Shown one piece after another: positions 1 to 7,949 of a DNA stretch of 60,092 nt. The stretch's first letter is position 1; the number at the start of each line of letters is the position of its first letter. Source of the DNA: Oscillospiraceae bacterium (GTDB taxonomy: Bacteria > Bacillota > Clostridia > Oscillospirales > Acutalibacteraceae); the NCBI GenBank assembly GCA_031270605.1, contig JAISXG010000006.1, positions 1-60,092 of the forward strand, read 5' to 3'. The translations under genes and the position numbers were made by a program. Under the pieces are notes generated by a model. That model was not told the DNA's origin. It saw only the letters and a program-made list of their open reading frames with translations, and searched no databases.

Positions 1-534
1 GTCGTATCCTAAAGCTGAAATTCCTGTAATCAATGCATATCCATCCCTTGCTTTTTTTTCAAGTCCAAACCTTGTTCGCTCCGCTATGTTTTCTCGTTCA
101 AATTCGGCAAAAATACCGACAATTTTTAAAAACATTCGTCCGGTAGCGGTTTTGGTATCAATACTTTCTTGTAAAGAGCAAAAATCACAACCATTTTGAT
201 TGAAAAACTCGACCAGTTCTATCAGGTCTTTTAGATTCCTTGTTAAACGATCCACTTTATAAATCAAAACGGTATCAATTTTTCTTGCTTTTATATCGCT
301 TAACATTCGGTTGATCTCTGGGCGGTCAACAACATTTTTTCCGCTGATTCCATCATCCACATAAACATCAACGACATGCCAATCCATTGCCTCACAATAT
401 TGTTTTAACTTTGCTATTTGTCCTTTTATTGAAAAACCATGTTTTGCTTGCTCTTCTGTTGAAACTCTAACATATATAGCAACATTCCTTGATAATATCT
501 TTTCATCTGTCTCATAATCGACTATCTCTTTCAT
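1..534 (-). CDS. Large serine recombinase (resolvase/invertase N-terminal domain), partial at window edge
   Basis: The 178 visible residues are the N-terminal catalytic domain of a serine site-specific recombinase. Visible motifs are the YVRVST catalytic serine motif (Ser about residue 25), the DDGISG segment, DRPEINRML, a YKVDRLTRN motif, and the GIFAEFERENIAERT helix. The frame runs off the left window edge, so the recombinase zinc-ribbon and DNA-binding C-terminus are not seen. ATG at 534-532 follows the ribosome binding site GGAGAG. The stop of the 48-aa ORF upstream overlaps this start (ATGA), implying translational coupling. The gene reads away from the junction at about 800. Its likely job is excision and integration of the element. 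Base composition is AT-rich compared with neighbours, consistent with horizontal transfer. Confidence 0.93.
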   Translation of the reverse strand, partial: MKEIVDYETDEKILSRNVAIYVRVSTEEQAKHGFSIKGQIAKLKQYCEAMDWHVVDVYVDDGISGKNVVDRPEINRMLSDIKARKIDTVLIYKVDRLTRNLKDLIELVEFFNQNGCDFCSLQESIDTKTATGRMFLKIVGIFAEFERENIAERTRFGLEKKARDGYALITGISALGYD

Positions 535-677
535 TCTTCTCTCCTATCATCTTTTTGATTTGATAGAAGATTCTTTTTTTCAGCACTTCTAGGAATTGAT
601 GTTCTAAGAAAGAAATTCATCATATTAATCTGTAGTTTTTCAGGCAAGACAATCCTTTTGTTTTCATCCTTTTTCAT
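531..677 (-). CDS. Small 48-aa ORF translationally coupled to the serine recombinase
   Basis: ATG at 677-675 is preceded by AGGGTGA. The frame encodes 48 charged residues beginning MKKDENKRIVLPEKLQINMM and containing FFLRTSIPR, then ending in a lysine/arginine-rich tail. Its TGA overlaps the ATG of the recombinase gene. Short basic ORFs sit directly upstream of recombinases in many clostridial elements, and this one could be a recombination directionality factor or accessory DNA-binding peptide, but that is inference from position only. I do not recognise a named family with certainty. Confidence 0.6.
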   Translation of the reverse strand: MKKDENKRIVLPEKLQINMMNFFLRTSIPRSAEKKNLLSNQKDDRREE

Positions 678-791
678 GTCATCACCCTATATTCTTTGAT
701 ACTTAATTCTATAGGTTCATTACATGAATTATGATTAATAAGCATTTATTTTCTTTTTTTTCCTAGCTTTTTGCGGGGTGGTCTTTATTTA

Positions 792-1608
<817 letters not shown>

Positions 1609-1641
1609 TTTTGCCAAAGCATACTACTTTTGGCTTTTCCG

Positions 1642-1676
1642 AGGCCTTCTGCCACCCGTTTGTGCAGAAGGCCTTT
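1642..1676 (+). terminator. Stem-loop after the collagen-like gene
   Basis: AGGCCTTCTGC pairs perfectly with GCAGAAGGCCT across an 11-nt loop, followed only by a short TTT. It lies 34 nt after the stop codon. The rest of the gap up to 1861 shows nothing else convincing. Confidence 0.6.
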
Positions 1677-1861
1677 GGGGCATAGCTGGAAGAATCTTTG
1701 GACTTATCATAAACAATAACAATTCGGGATATTCTTTTGACTCGCGATATGCCGCTAATATCTTTTGCCCACCTACACGGGGGCATGGCAGCAGCCGCAT
1801 ACCGCAACAATTCATCCCGCCACTGTGCGGGGCGGGCGTCCTTTTCCAACTGCCATGAATC

Positions 1862-2731
1862 TCACTCTGCCTTTTCAATAGGCATCCACAACTCCGAATA
1901 CTTGCGCTCGGCGTTCGGTTTCCGAAACCAGTATATCACCGACAATTCGGGCGCGTCGGCAAACTGATAACCCGAGGACGGCAGCCATTCCTCCGCCATT
2001 TTTCTGCGCACTTCCGTAGACAGCTCGACTGAGAATTTCGCTGGCGGCGTTTCGCAGACAACATAGAATCCGGCGGGAATTTCCACGCGTTCAAACCCCT
2101 CGGGCGGCTCATGCCCGGTTGTGACCGCAATATAATGGTCATAGCCGTCGTCGCCGAAGTTTTTGCTGACGTTATGCCAGATATTGTCCTGCTCCGGCGT
2201 GTCGCGCAGTGAGCGCAAAACCTCCTGTTCCTCCCTTGTGCTCATCCAAAAATCACATTCCTGCTCAAACCGCGCGCCGGGGTCACCCGTGAAGCGCCGT
2301 TTGTAGCCCACCAGAGAAAACGCGCGGCGTTCTTCAATCCTGTACCGCATACTGTTACCGCCTTTCAATGAAATTGAAATTGACAGGCGGCCGAAAGAAC
2401 GCAGCGCGGCACCCGGCTTTCTTGCGGCCGACGGCGTGACACCGTGAAACCGCGTGAACGCTTTTGCAAAGCTGTCCGGCGAATCATAGCCGTAGCGCAG
2501 CGCAACGTCAATCACCTTCGCGTTCCCGGCGGCAAGCTCCGCCCCGGCAAGGGTCAACCTGCGGCTGCGGATATATTCGCCCAGAGAAAAACCGCACAAA
2601 ATGCTGAACACCCGCTGAAAATGAAAGCCTGAAACATAGGCCTCGGCCGCGATTTCGTCATAATCCAGCTCCCCTTGCAAATGCAGCTCTATGAAGTCAA
2701 GCGCGCGCTGCAAGCCTGTTACCCAGTCCAT
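1862..2731 (-). CDS. AraC-family regulator with GyrI-like effector-binding domain
   Basis: 289 residues. The first ~105 form a double helix-turn-helix AraC/XylS domain, with FHFQRVFSILCGFSLGEYIRSRRL and a second helix pair around DVALRYGYDSPDSFAKAF; the latter is the family's most conserved segment. After a linker, residues ~127-289 (from MRYRIEERRAF) match the GyrI-like small-molecule binding fold seen in Rob- and BltR-type regulators. The order HTH then GyrI-like domain is common in Firmicutes. It probably senses a hydrophobic compound or drug. Start ATG is in frame with the first HTH helix. The DUF6886 gene lies 99 bp upstream in the same orientation, so co-transcription is possible. Confidence 0.9.
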   Translation of the reverse strand: MDWVTGLQRALDFIELHLQGELDYDEIAAEAYVSGFHFQRVFSILCGFSLGEYIRSRRLTLAGAELAAGNAKVIDVALRYGYDSPDSFAKAFTRFHGVTPSAARKPGAALRSFGRLSISISLKGGNSMRYRIEERRAFSLVGYKRRFTGDPGARFEQECDFWMSTREEQEVLRSLRDTPEQDNIWHNVSKNFGDDGYDHYIAVTTGHEPPEGFERVEIPAGFYVVCETPPAKFSVELSTEVRRKMAEEWLPSSGYQFADAPELSVIYWFRKPNAERKYSELWMPIEKAE

Positions 2732-2830
2732 TTCCCTTGCCTCCTGCCCGCCGCGTTGTGCGGCTGTTTTGAGTGTAACATTTTCCGCCGCGGCGTTCCC
2801 GATTTTGCCTGCGCAGTTTTGTCAGAACGG

Positions 2831-3361
2831 CTACGCACCTTTCGCGTTGCCCATACGGCAAATTGACCAATAAAAACTTGTTTTTTTGATTTCTTCGCTG
2901 ATGCCCCACAGGCTGTCCCTTGTCTGCAACGCGGTGTTCCTCCGCGCAAGCTCGGCTTTTAGATCAGACACAACCGTTATTTTTATCGGCGCCTGTGTTG
3001 ATTCGCTGACATAATACCCCGCGGCTTCATCCTGCAAATAAAATCCCCCGGGTTCAAATTCATAAACATAAAGCGTTGTTTCCTCCAGCCGTTTCAACCA
3101 GCCGGTTTCTATGATAACAACATGGCGATACCCCTTTGGCATATAGGCCGCAATATCCTCTTCCCGTGTTTCCGCTCTGGCATGATAAGTCACGCGCGGG
3201 CAATCCCTCGGGGTGAGATAATTCGGCAAGGTGCGCTCACACAGCGCCCAAACAAGGCCGATCTCCGAATTCATATCCGCCCGGGCCGGGCTTCGGGGAA
3301 CAAACGCAGAAATCCCCGGTTCTTCACTCACATGAAACAAACGTCTTTGATGGTGTTTCAC
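2831..3361 (-). CDS. DUF6886 family protein
   Basis: 176 residues starting at GTG (3361) with GGGGGGA six bases upstream. The opening LFHVSEEPGISAFVPR and the segment IGLVWALCERTLPNYLTPRDCPRVTYH are the hallmarks of the Firmicutes family now called DUF6886, which has no established function. No signal peptide or membrane segment is visible, so it is probably cytosolic. The C-terminal ~25 residues (after ALQTRDSLWGI) look typical for the family. It stands just upstream of the AraC regulator gene in the same direction. Confidence 0.8.
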   Translation of the reverse strand: MKHHQRRLFHVSEEPGISAFVPRSPARADMNSEIGLVWALCERTLPNYLTPRDCPRVTYHARAETREEDIAAYMPKGYRHVVIIETGWLKRLEETTLYVYEFEPGGFYLQDEAAGYYVSESTQAPIKITVVSDLKAELARRNTALQTRDSLWGISEEIKKTSFYWSICRMGNAKGA

Positions 3362-3431
3362 AACGATCCCCCCATACTGAATATAAGCATTTTAGCAAAT
3401 TTACTTTTACAGGTCAATTTTTCTTTGATTA

Positions 3432-3460
3432 TTGACTTTTCTGTTTTCATATACTAAAAT
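3432..3460 (+). promoter_or_regulatory. Sigma-A type promoter for the 31-aa ORF
   Basis: TTGACT (3432-3437) and TAAAAT (3455-3460) are separated by exactly 17 bp. Transcription would begin near 3467, giving a short leader before the ribosome binding site AAAAGGAG. Confidence 0.7.
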
Positions 3461-3491
3461 GAATAAAAATCGATAAAAGGAGAATTCCGGC

Positions 3492-3587
3492 ATGACTTTT
3501 TATGGTAAACAATCTGTTTTCCCCTTTGCAATGCCGATGTGGCCGTATCACGAGGTCTGTTCTCCTATACCCAAAATGCATTTATAA
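3492..3587 (+). CDS. 31-aa peptide with its own promoter, RBS and terminator
   Basis: ATG at 3492 is preceded nine bases upstream by AAAAGGAG. The peptide begins MTFYGKQSVFPFAMPMWPYH and ends in EVCSPIPKMHL. It is rich in aromatic residues, Met and Pro, with a single Cys, and is too short for a helix-spanning membrane protein. A consensus promoter lies 32 bp upstream and a strong intrinsic terminator starts 20 bp after the stop, so it forms a complete mini transcription unit. It could be an independent small protein or a leader peptide for the phosphodiesterase gene that begins just after the terminator. No homologue is recognised. Confidence 0.6.
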   Translation: MTFYGKQSVFPFAMPMWPYHEVCSPIPKMHL

Positions 3588-3606
3588 CATAAAATGTCAT
3601 AAATAC

Positions 3607-3652
3607 AACGGTGCGGGAGAAGGACAAACGCCTTTTCCGCACCGTTATTTTT
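3607..3652 (+). terminator. Intrinsic terminator between the 31-aa ORF and the phosphodiesterase gene
   Basis: AACGGTGCGG pairs with CCGCACCGTT, extended by AGAAGG/CCTTTT, then ATTTTTA. It ends 12 bp before the phosphodiesterase ATG at 3665, so it would act as an attenuator for that gene if transcription comes from the 3432 promoter. Confidence 0.85.
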
Positions 3653-3664
3653 AGGGGGATTGCT

Positions 3665-4792
3665 ATGCAGCTTGATTATGATAACAGCATTGTGTCTTTG
3701 ACCAATGCGATCCTTGCCCATTACGGCGCGGCGCCGCATCACTCTCCCCTGCCATATTTGGAAGATTTGCTCGCCCAAAACCACAAAAACGTCGTGCTTC
3801 TGGTTCTCGACGGCATGGGCGTGAATGTGCTCGAACGCAACTTGCCTGAAAGCTCATTTTTACGTTCGCATATCAAAACGGAGCTTTCAAGCGTCTATCC
3901 CTGCACCACCACGGCGGCGACCACCTCGTTTTTGAGCGGCAAGACCCCGGCGGAGCACGGGTGGCTCGGGTGGTCGTGCTATTTTCAGGAGGTTGACAGA
4001 TGCATCGACCTGTTCAGCGGCAATGAAAGCGGCACGGGGCGGCCCGCCGCGAAAGAGCATCTTCCGAACAGGCTTCTTGCATATGACAGCATTTTCAAGC
4101 AAATTGAGCAGGCGGCAAACAAAAAGGTCAAAACCTTTTTCGTCTCACCGTTTTCAAAGCCTTTCGCAGACACGATGGAGGGCATTTGCACACAAATCAA
4201 AAAGCTCGGCAAAAAACGGGGGCGAAAATATATTTATGCTTATCATTTTCAGCCGGACAAAGACATGCACGACCACGGCGTGAGCGCGCCGCGAATCGGC
4301 GGGCTGCTCAAAGAGTATGACCGTCAATTGGAACAGCTTTGTGCCAAGCTTTCTGGCACGTTACTCCTGATCACGGCGGATCACGGCATGGCAGACATTA
4401 CCATGCACTGCGTTGAGGACTACCCCGCCTTGCACGGCTGCCTGCGAAAGCCCGTTTCAGTCGAGCCGCGCGCCTGCTCATTTTTTGTGAAAGAAACCCA
4501 TATGGCCGATTTCCCGGGCATTTTTCAAGAAGCCTTCGGCGAAAAATTCAGGCTTTATACGCACAATGAATTTCTGGACGGCGGCTTTTTGGGCAACGGT
4601 CAGCCCCATCGCAAAACCGCAGAATTTGTGGGTGATTTTGTGGCCGTTGCCGTGGCTGACGCGGCGCTTTGGTATCGGGACATCAACACAGGAGCCAAGA
4701 ATTTCAAAGGTGCCCACGCGGGGCTGACAGAAGCGGAGCTGACTGTGCCGCTGATTGTCCTTGAGTGCCCCGCCATAAAAAAGCGGTTTTGA
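3665..4792 (+). CDS. Alkaline-phosphatase-superfamily phosphodiesterase / nucleotide pyrophosphatase
   Basis: 375 residues from ATG 3665 (AGGGGG upstream; an earlier GTG frame start overlaps the terminator and is rejected). VVLLVLDGMGVN carries the first metal-binding Asp, and SVYPCTTTAATTSFLSG carries the nucleophile Thr in the place usual for type I phosphodiesterases. LLLITADHGM is the second Asp-His metal site, and the final ligand His is probably in KGAHAGLT near the C-terminus. There is no signal peptide, so it is likely cytosolic. The substrate is unknown. A GNAT gene follows 66 bp downstream. Confidence 0.88.
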   Translation: MQLDYDNSIVSLTNAILAHYGAAPHHSPLPYLEDLLAQNHKNVVLLVLDGMGVNVLERNLPESSFLRSHIKTELSSVYPCTTTAATTSFLSGKTPAEHGWLGWSCYFQEVDRCIDLFSGNESGTGRPAAKEHLPNRLLAYDSIFKQIEQAANKKVKTFFVSPFSKPFADTMEGICTQIKKLGKKRGRKYIYAYHFQPDKDMHDHGVSAPRIGGLLKEYDRQLEQLCAKLSGTLLLITADHGMADITMHCVEDYPALHGCLRKPVSVEPRACSFFVKETHMADFPGIFQEAFGEKFRLYTHNEFLDGGFLGNGQPHRKTAEFVGDFVAVAVADAALWYRDINTGAKNFKGAHAGLTEAELTVPLIVLECPAIKKRF

Positions 4793-4858
4793 AAAAATGA
4801 AAATAAATGATAGAACAATACAAGCGCAAAACAATCCTATTTAAAAGAGGTCATTATT

Positions 4859-5302
4859 ATGTTTTTTGACACCGCAGACCTGCATACAGACGAAATTTTT
4901 CTGAAGCTCACCGAAACCTTGCCCGCGGTGCCTGAAAAACGCTGGGTGCCTGTCTATTGCTTCAAAATTTGCCGCGCGGTCAGCGGCGAAGAGGTCGGCG
5001 AATGCAATTTTCGGGTGGGTAACACCGAAAAGCTCTTCTTTGGCGGCAACATCGGCTACACCGTTGATGAGCCGTTTCGCGGCAACCATTATGCCGCGAA
5101 AGCCTGCCTGCTGCTGTTTAAGCTCGCCAAAAAGCATGGCATGCGGCACTTGCACATCACCTGCACCCCTGACAATATCGCATCCAATAAAACCTGCCGG
5201 GCCGTCGGCGGTGTTTTGGAATGCACCATCGACCTGCCCACGGACAATGACATGTATCTTGAGGGCGAGCGTCAAAAACGCATCTATCGCATTGATCTTT
5301 GA
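4859..5302 (+). CDS. GNAT-family N-acetyltransferase
   Basis: 147 residues. The core acetyl-CoA fold is seen in the strand FFGGNIGYTVDEPFRGNHYAAKAC, where GYTV...RGNHYA is the RimJ/RimL-like acetyl-CoA pyrophosphate loop, followed by the helix LLFKLAKKHGM, the strand HLHITCTPDN and the conserved NIASNKTCRAVGG helix. It is most like single-domain RimJ/RimL GNATs that acetylate small amines or protein N-termini; the substrate cannot be told. It follows the phosphodiesterase in the same direction and may share its transcript. Confidence 0.85.
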   Translation: MFFDTADLHTDEIFLKLTETLPAVPEKRWVPVYCFKICRAVSGEEVGECNFRVGNTEKLFFGGNIGYTVDEPFRGNHYAAKACLLLFKLAKKHGMRHLHITCTPDNIASNKTCRAVGGVLECTIDLPTDNDMYLEGERQKRIYRIDL

Positions 5303-5403
5303 ACGAATCTTTTTGATAGCCGAATTTTCGCGCGGGCGGGATTAAACAGGCGATTGAGAGGTATACTATTTGAGAAAAAAGCTGTATAAAAAGGGAGGAA
5401 ACT

Positions 5404-6441
5404 ATGAAACGGTTCATCGCAGCCATGTTGCTGCTTTCTCTTATGCTCTCTCTGGCGTCTTGTAAAAAAGGGCCGGAATCACTGCTCACCACAATTTCTC
5501 AGGATACCGCCGAGCCGGGCACCACCGAACCCACGGCATCCGCCACCGAGCCGGCGGAAGAGACCACCGCCCCGCTCGCAGAGCCGCAGACAACCAATCG
5601 CGCAACCACAACAGCCCCTGCAACAACGGAAGAAACGCAGCCGAATGTGCCCGTTGACACCCCCACCAACGGCGACGGCAAAACCTTCACCGGGCGCGAC
5701 CCGCTGCCGCTGGCCGACTTTAAAAGCTTTGACCCAAACAACAAAAAAGGCCTGCCCACAACCAAGATCGCCCATGCTTATGGAGTGGCGGCAAATGAAA
5801 AACCTCACAGCATTTCGGTGAACAACCAGAAGTTTTTTGACGAAAAGGGCTATGATGCCCTCGCGCTTGACACAAAATCGCAGGGCAAGGTGTTATATCT
5901 GACCTTTGACGCGGGCTACGAAAACGGCTACACCGCAAAAATCCTTGATACGCTGAAAGAAAAAGGCGTCAAGGCCGCATTTTTCTGCACACTACCGCAG
6001 ATAAAACAATACCCCCAACTGATCGCCCGCATGATCAATGAGGGGCACATCGTGGGCAACCACTCCAACACCCACCCCTCGTTTGCCGAGATCAGCCGCA
6101 CCCAAATGGCAAAAGAGATGCAGGATTATGACGATTATCTGCGCACAAAATTCGGCTACTCAGCGCCCGTCTTTCGCTTCCCGAAGGGCGAATACTCCGA
6201 AAGCGCGCTCGACCTTGTGGAATCGCTCGGCTATAAAAGCGTTTTCTGGTCGGTGGCCTACGGTGACTGGGATCTCGATAATCAAAAGGGCAAGGACTAC
6301 GCCGTGAGCACTGTGACCGCCCGCCTGCACCCCGGCGCGGTGATTTTGCTGCACTCGGTGTCGCCCGACAATGCCGCGGCACTGGGCGACATCATCGACT
6401 GGGCGCGCGCGAAGGGTTACACCTTCAAATCACTTTTATAA
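5404..6441 (+). CDS. PdaA-like polysaccharide deacetylase lipoprotein (delta-lactam type)
   Basis: 345 residues. The signal peptide ends in the lipobox LASC, so Cys-20 would be lipidated. A Thr/Pro/Ala-rich linker (~30-95) leads to a NodB domain from ~155 to the end: VLYLTFDAGYENGY, HIVGNHSNTHPSF (zinc-binding HxxxH), FRFPKGEYSE, FWSVAYGDWD, and PGAVILLHSVS. The FDxGYENGY, FWSVA and LLHxVS motifs are those of B. subtilis PdaA, which makes muramic delta-lactam in spore cortex peptidoglycan. PdaA has Asn after the first Asp; here it is Ala. GGGAGG precedes the ATG. Anchoring on the outer side of the membrane and the low-complexity linker suggest it reaches into the wall. Confidence 0.88.
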   Translation: MKRFIAAMLLLSLMLSLASCKKGPESLLTTISQDTAEPGTTEPTASATEPAEETTAPLAEPQTTNRATTTAPATTEETQPNVPVDTPTNGDGKTFTGRDPLPLADFKSFDPNNKKGLPTTKIAHAYGVAANEKPHSISVNNQKFFDEKGYDALALDTKSQGKVLYLTFDAGYENGYTAKILDTLKEKGVKAAFFCTLPQIKQYPQLIARMINEGHIVGNHSNTHPSFAEISRTQMAKEMQDYDDYLRTKFGYSAPVFRFPKGEYSESALDLVESLGYKSVFWSVAYGDWDLDNQKGKDYAVSTVTARLHPGAVILLHSVSPDNAAALGDIIDWARAKGYTFKSLL

Positions 6442-6456
6442 TCAGAAATCATCAAA

Positions 6457-6489
6457 AAAGCAGCAGGCGTTCATTTCGCCTGCTGCTTT
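6457..6489. terminator. Bidirectional terminator between the deacetylase and the XRE regulator
   Basis: AGCAGCAGGCG / CGCCTGCTGCT with loop TTCATTT, flanked by AAAAA on the left and TTTCT on the right, so it can work on both strands. The last codons of the minus-strand regulator lie inside the right arm. Confidence 0.8.
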
Positions 6490-6809
6490 CTCTGTTTTTT
6501 CTCTTTGTCGGCAAGATAATAGGCATATTGCCCCAGCTCCCTGAGCGAATCGCTCCCGAGAGGCGCGGGAAGGCGAAAATATTCACCGGTGTTTGCGTGC
6601 AGCGGGCGGGGGTGCGGAATGAGTCCAAGCAGATAATCAAGGCTCACATTGAAAAAAACGGCAACGTCCGCCTTGAACTCGTCCGGCGCGCGGTTGATTC
6701 CCCTCTCATATGCGCCATAGGTGTTCACATTCACATTCAAAGCGTCCGCAAGCTCCTGTTGGGTGAGATCCCTGTCGCTGCGCAAGTCGGCAAGCTTCTG
6801 ATGAAACAC
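6471..6809 (-). CDS. XRE-family helix-turn-helix regulator
   Basis: 112 residues from GTG at 6809, with AAAGGA eight bases upstream; an ATG three codons earlier directly abuts that RBS and is less likely. A Cro/CI-type HTH occupies residues ~5-60: LADLRSDRDLTQQELADALN, then the recognition helix VNVNTYGAYERG and the closing segment VSLDYLLGL. The C-terminal ~45 residues are charged and end in a lysine/glutamine-rich tail with no recognised effector domain. It faces the AT-rich region with the small RNA gene and could regulate nearby promoters, but no target is evident. Confidence 0.85.
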   Translation of the reverse strand: MFHQKLADLRSDRDLTQQELADALNVNVNTYGAYERGINRAPDEFKADVAVFFNVSLDYLLGLIPHPRPLHANTGEYFRLPAPLGSDSLRELGQYAYYLADKEKKQRKQQAK

Positions 6810-6923
6810 AAAAACCATCCTTTATATAAAATTCAAATCATCGAAACCTTTATTATTATGTAAAATAAGTTATGCTATATAATAAAAAAAATAAAAAAAT
6901 CTTATAAAATCTATTTATTATAT

Positions 6924-6952
6924 TTGAAATCGTATGATTTATAATATATAAT
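6924..6952 (+). promoter_or_regulatory. Promoter of the structured small RNA
   Basis: TTGAAA (6924-6929), 17-bp spacer, perfect TATAAT (6947-6952). The predicted start at about 6959 is exactly where the first stem begins. Confidence 0.7.
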
Positions 6953-6958
6953 ACATAT

Positions 6959-7090
6959 GCTGCCCGGGTTAAATGCCATTTACATTGCCGCGGGCGGCAT
7001 ACGGGCAATCCGCTCCTTTTTCACACTGAGTTTGCTTTGCCCGTATCAAAGGCCCCGGAAGAGTCGGCTTTCTCTTCCGGGGTATCTTTT
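6959..7090 (+). ncRNA. Candidate ~130-nt structured non-coding RNA
   Basis: Three consecutive stems follow a consensus promoter. Stem 1: TGCTGCCCG pairs with CGGGCGGCA (6959-6999, one G-U). Stem 2: ATACGGGCAA pairs perfectly with TTGCCCGTAT (6999-7046). Stem 3: CCCCGGAAGAG with CTCTTCCGGGG (7053-7082), then TATCTTTT, which is an intrinsic terminator. No ORF with an RBS lies within it and no gene follows on this strand, so it is not an obvious riboswitch. It does not show the SRP Alu-free hairpin, RNase P, tmRNA or a typical 6S central bubble. The family is unknown. Confidence 0.6.
7053..7090 (+). terminator. Terminator of the small RNA
   Basis: An 11-bp perfect GC-rich stem (7053-7063 with 7072-7082) with an 8-nt loop, followed by TATCTTTT. 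Confidence 0.8.
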
Positions 7091-7099
7091 CAATAAATA

Positions 7100-7206
7100 T
7101 AGGCCTTGTTTAAAAAGCAGATAAAAAATCTGCAAAAACCACACAGATGATTTGCAAAGCAGGGTTTAAGCTTCTTGTTTGATTTTTGTATATTTTTTAA
7201 ACGGTG
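7100..7206. repeat. Degenerate copy of a MITE-like repeat
   Basis: It starts AGGCCTTGTTTAAAAA, identical to the left terminus of the 162-bp element at 30545, and ends TTTTTTAAAC followed by a degenerate terminus. An internal 30-bp segment (7157-7186, containing AAGCTTCTTG) recurs with four or so differences at 24406-24435. Confidence 0.55.
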
Positions 7207-7261
7207 TTTAGTATCAGAAAAAAGACCGCAAAGACGAGCCGGTTCTGGAGTTGCGCGACCA

Positions 7262-7299
7262 TAAAAACAGGCCAAAGAGAGCGTTCTCTCTTTGGCCTG
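7262..7299 (-). terminator. Terminator of the DUF4364/metA cluster
   Basis: Reading the minus strand, CAGGCCAAAGAGA pairs with TCTCTTTGGCCTG and is followed by TTTTTAT. It lies 22 bp after the DUF4364 stop codon. Confidence 0.85.
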
Positions 7300-7320
7300 C
7301 AATATTCCTGTATCGGTACG

Positions 7321-7902
7321 CTATTCGCCACCCAACAGGGTCGACATAATCACGTCGCAAAGCTTCACCGGGTCTTTCAAAAAGCCCTTTTTAATGCTTT
7401 CGGCCTGCATGGCGTCAGAGGTGAACAGCGAAAGCGACAGAAAGCTGTTTCCCTGCTCTTTGTCCGCCGCCGTGGCGAACATGCCGATGTCAATCTTATA
7501 GCCGGCCCCGGTCTTTTGAATCTCGATGCGGTTCTCTTTTTCGCGGCGATACACCGTGAGCAGGTTCAACGCGGCGCGCACGGCCTTTTCGCGCACGGTG
7601 CGCGTGAGGTTCGTTTGCAGCAGCTCGGCGATATCCCGGCCGGTTTCGGTGACAGAGAACAGTTCCTCGCCGTCCTGCTCAAACGAACGCACATTACCGT
7701 TTGCCAGCAACTCTTCAACCGCCTGATTCAGCTCAAAATAGTTCGCAAGCCCCTCCTGCAGCACGGCGTCATTGAGCAACGCGCGGGGCACGGGCGCGTC
7801 AAGGCTTTTTAAAAGATAGCAAATCAAGAGGCGAATCTCACTGCGGCTGCGCAGGCCGCCGAGTTCAATGCCTTCTGAAAAAGCGTCATATGCACTTGCC
7901 AC
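7321..7902 (-). CDS. DUF4364 family protein
   Basis: 193 residues from GTG at 7902, preceded by a run of seven G. IRLLICYLLKSLDAPVPRALLNDAV and LANYFELNQAVEELLANG are characteristic of the clostridial DUF4364 family, whose N-terminus resembles a winged helix and whose function is unknown. There is no signal peptide. The family is nearly universal in Lachnospiraceae and Oscillospiraceae. It lies 47 bp downstream of metA on the same strand and ends at a strong terminator, so it probably closes a transcription unit. Confidence 0.82.
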   Translation of the reverse strand: MASAYDAFSEGIELGGLRSRSEIRLLICYLLKSLDAPVPRALLNDAVLQEGLANYFELNQAVEELLANGNVRSFEQDGEELFSVTETGRDIAELLQTNLTRTVREKAVRAALNLLTVYRREKENRIEIQKTGAGYKIDIGMFATAADKEQGNSFLSLSLFTSDAMQAESIKKGFLKDPVKLCDVIMSTLLGGE

Positions 7903-7949
7903 CGAAAATCCCCCCCCTTTTGCTGTTTCGCGCTCACGAAGCAGCCCAC

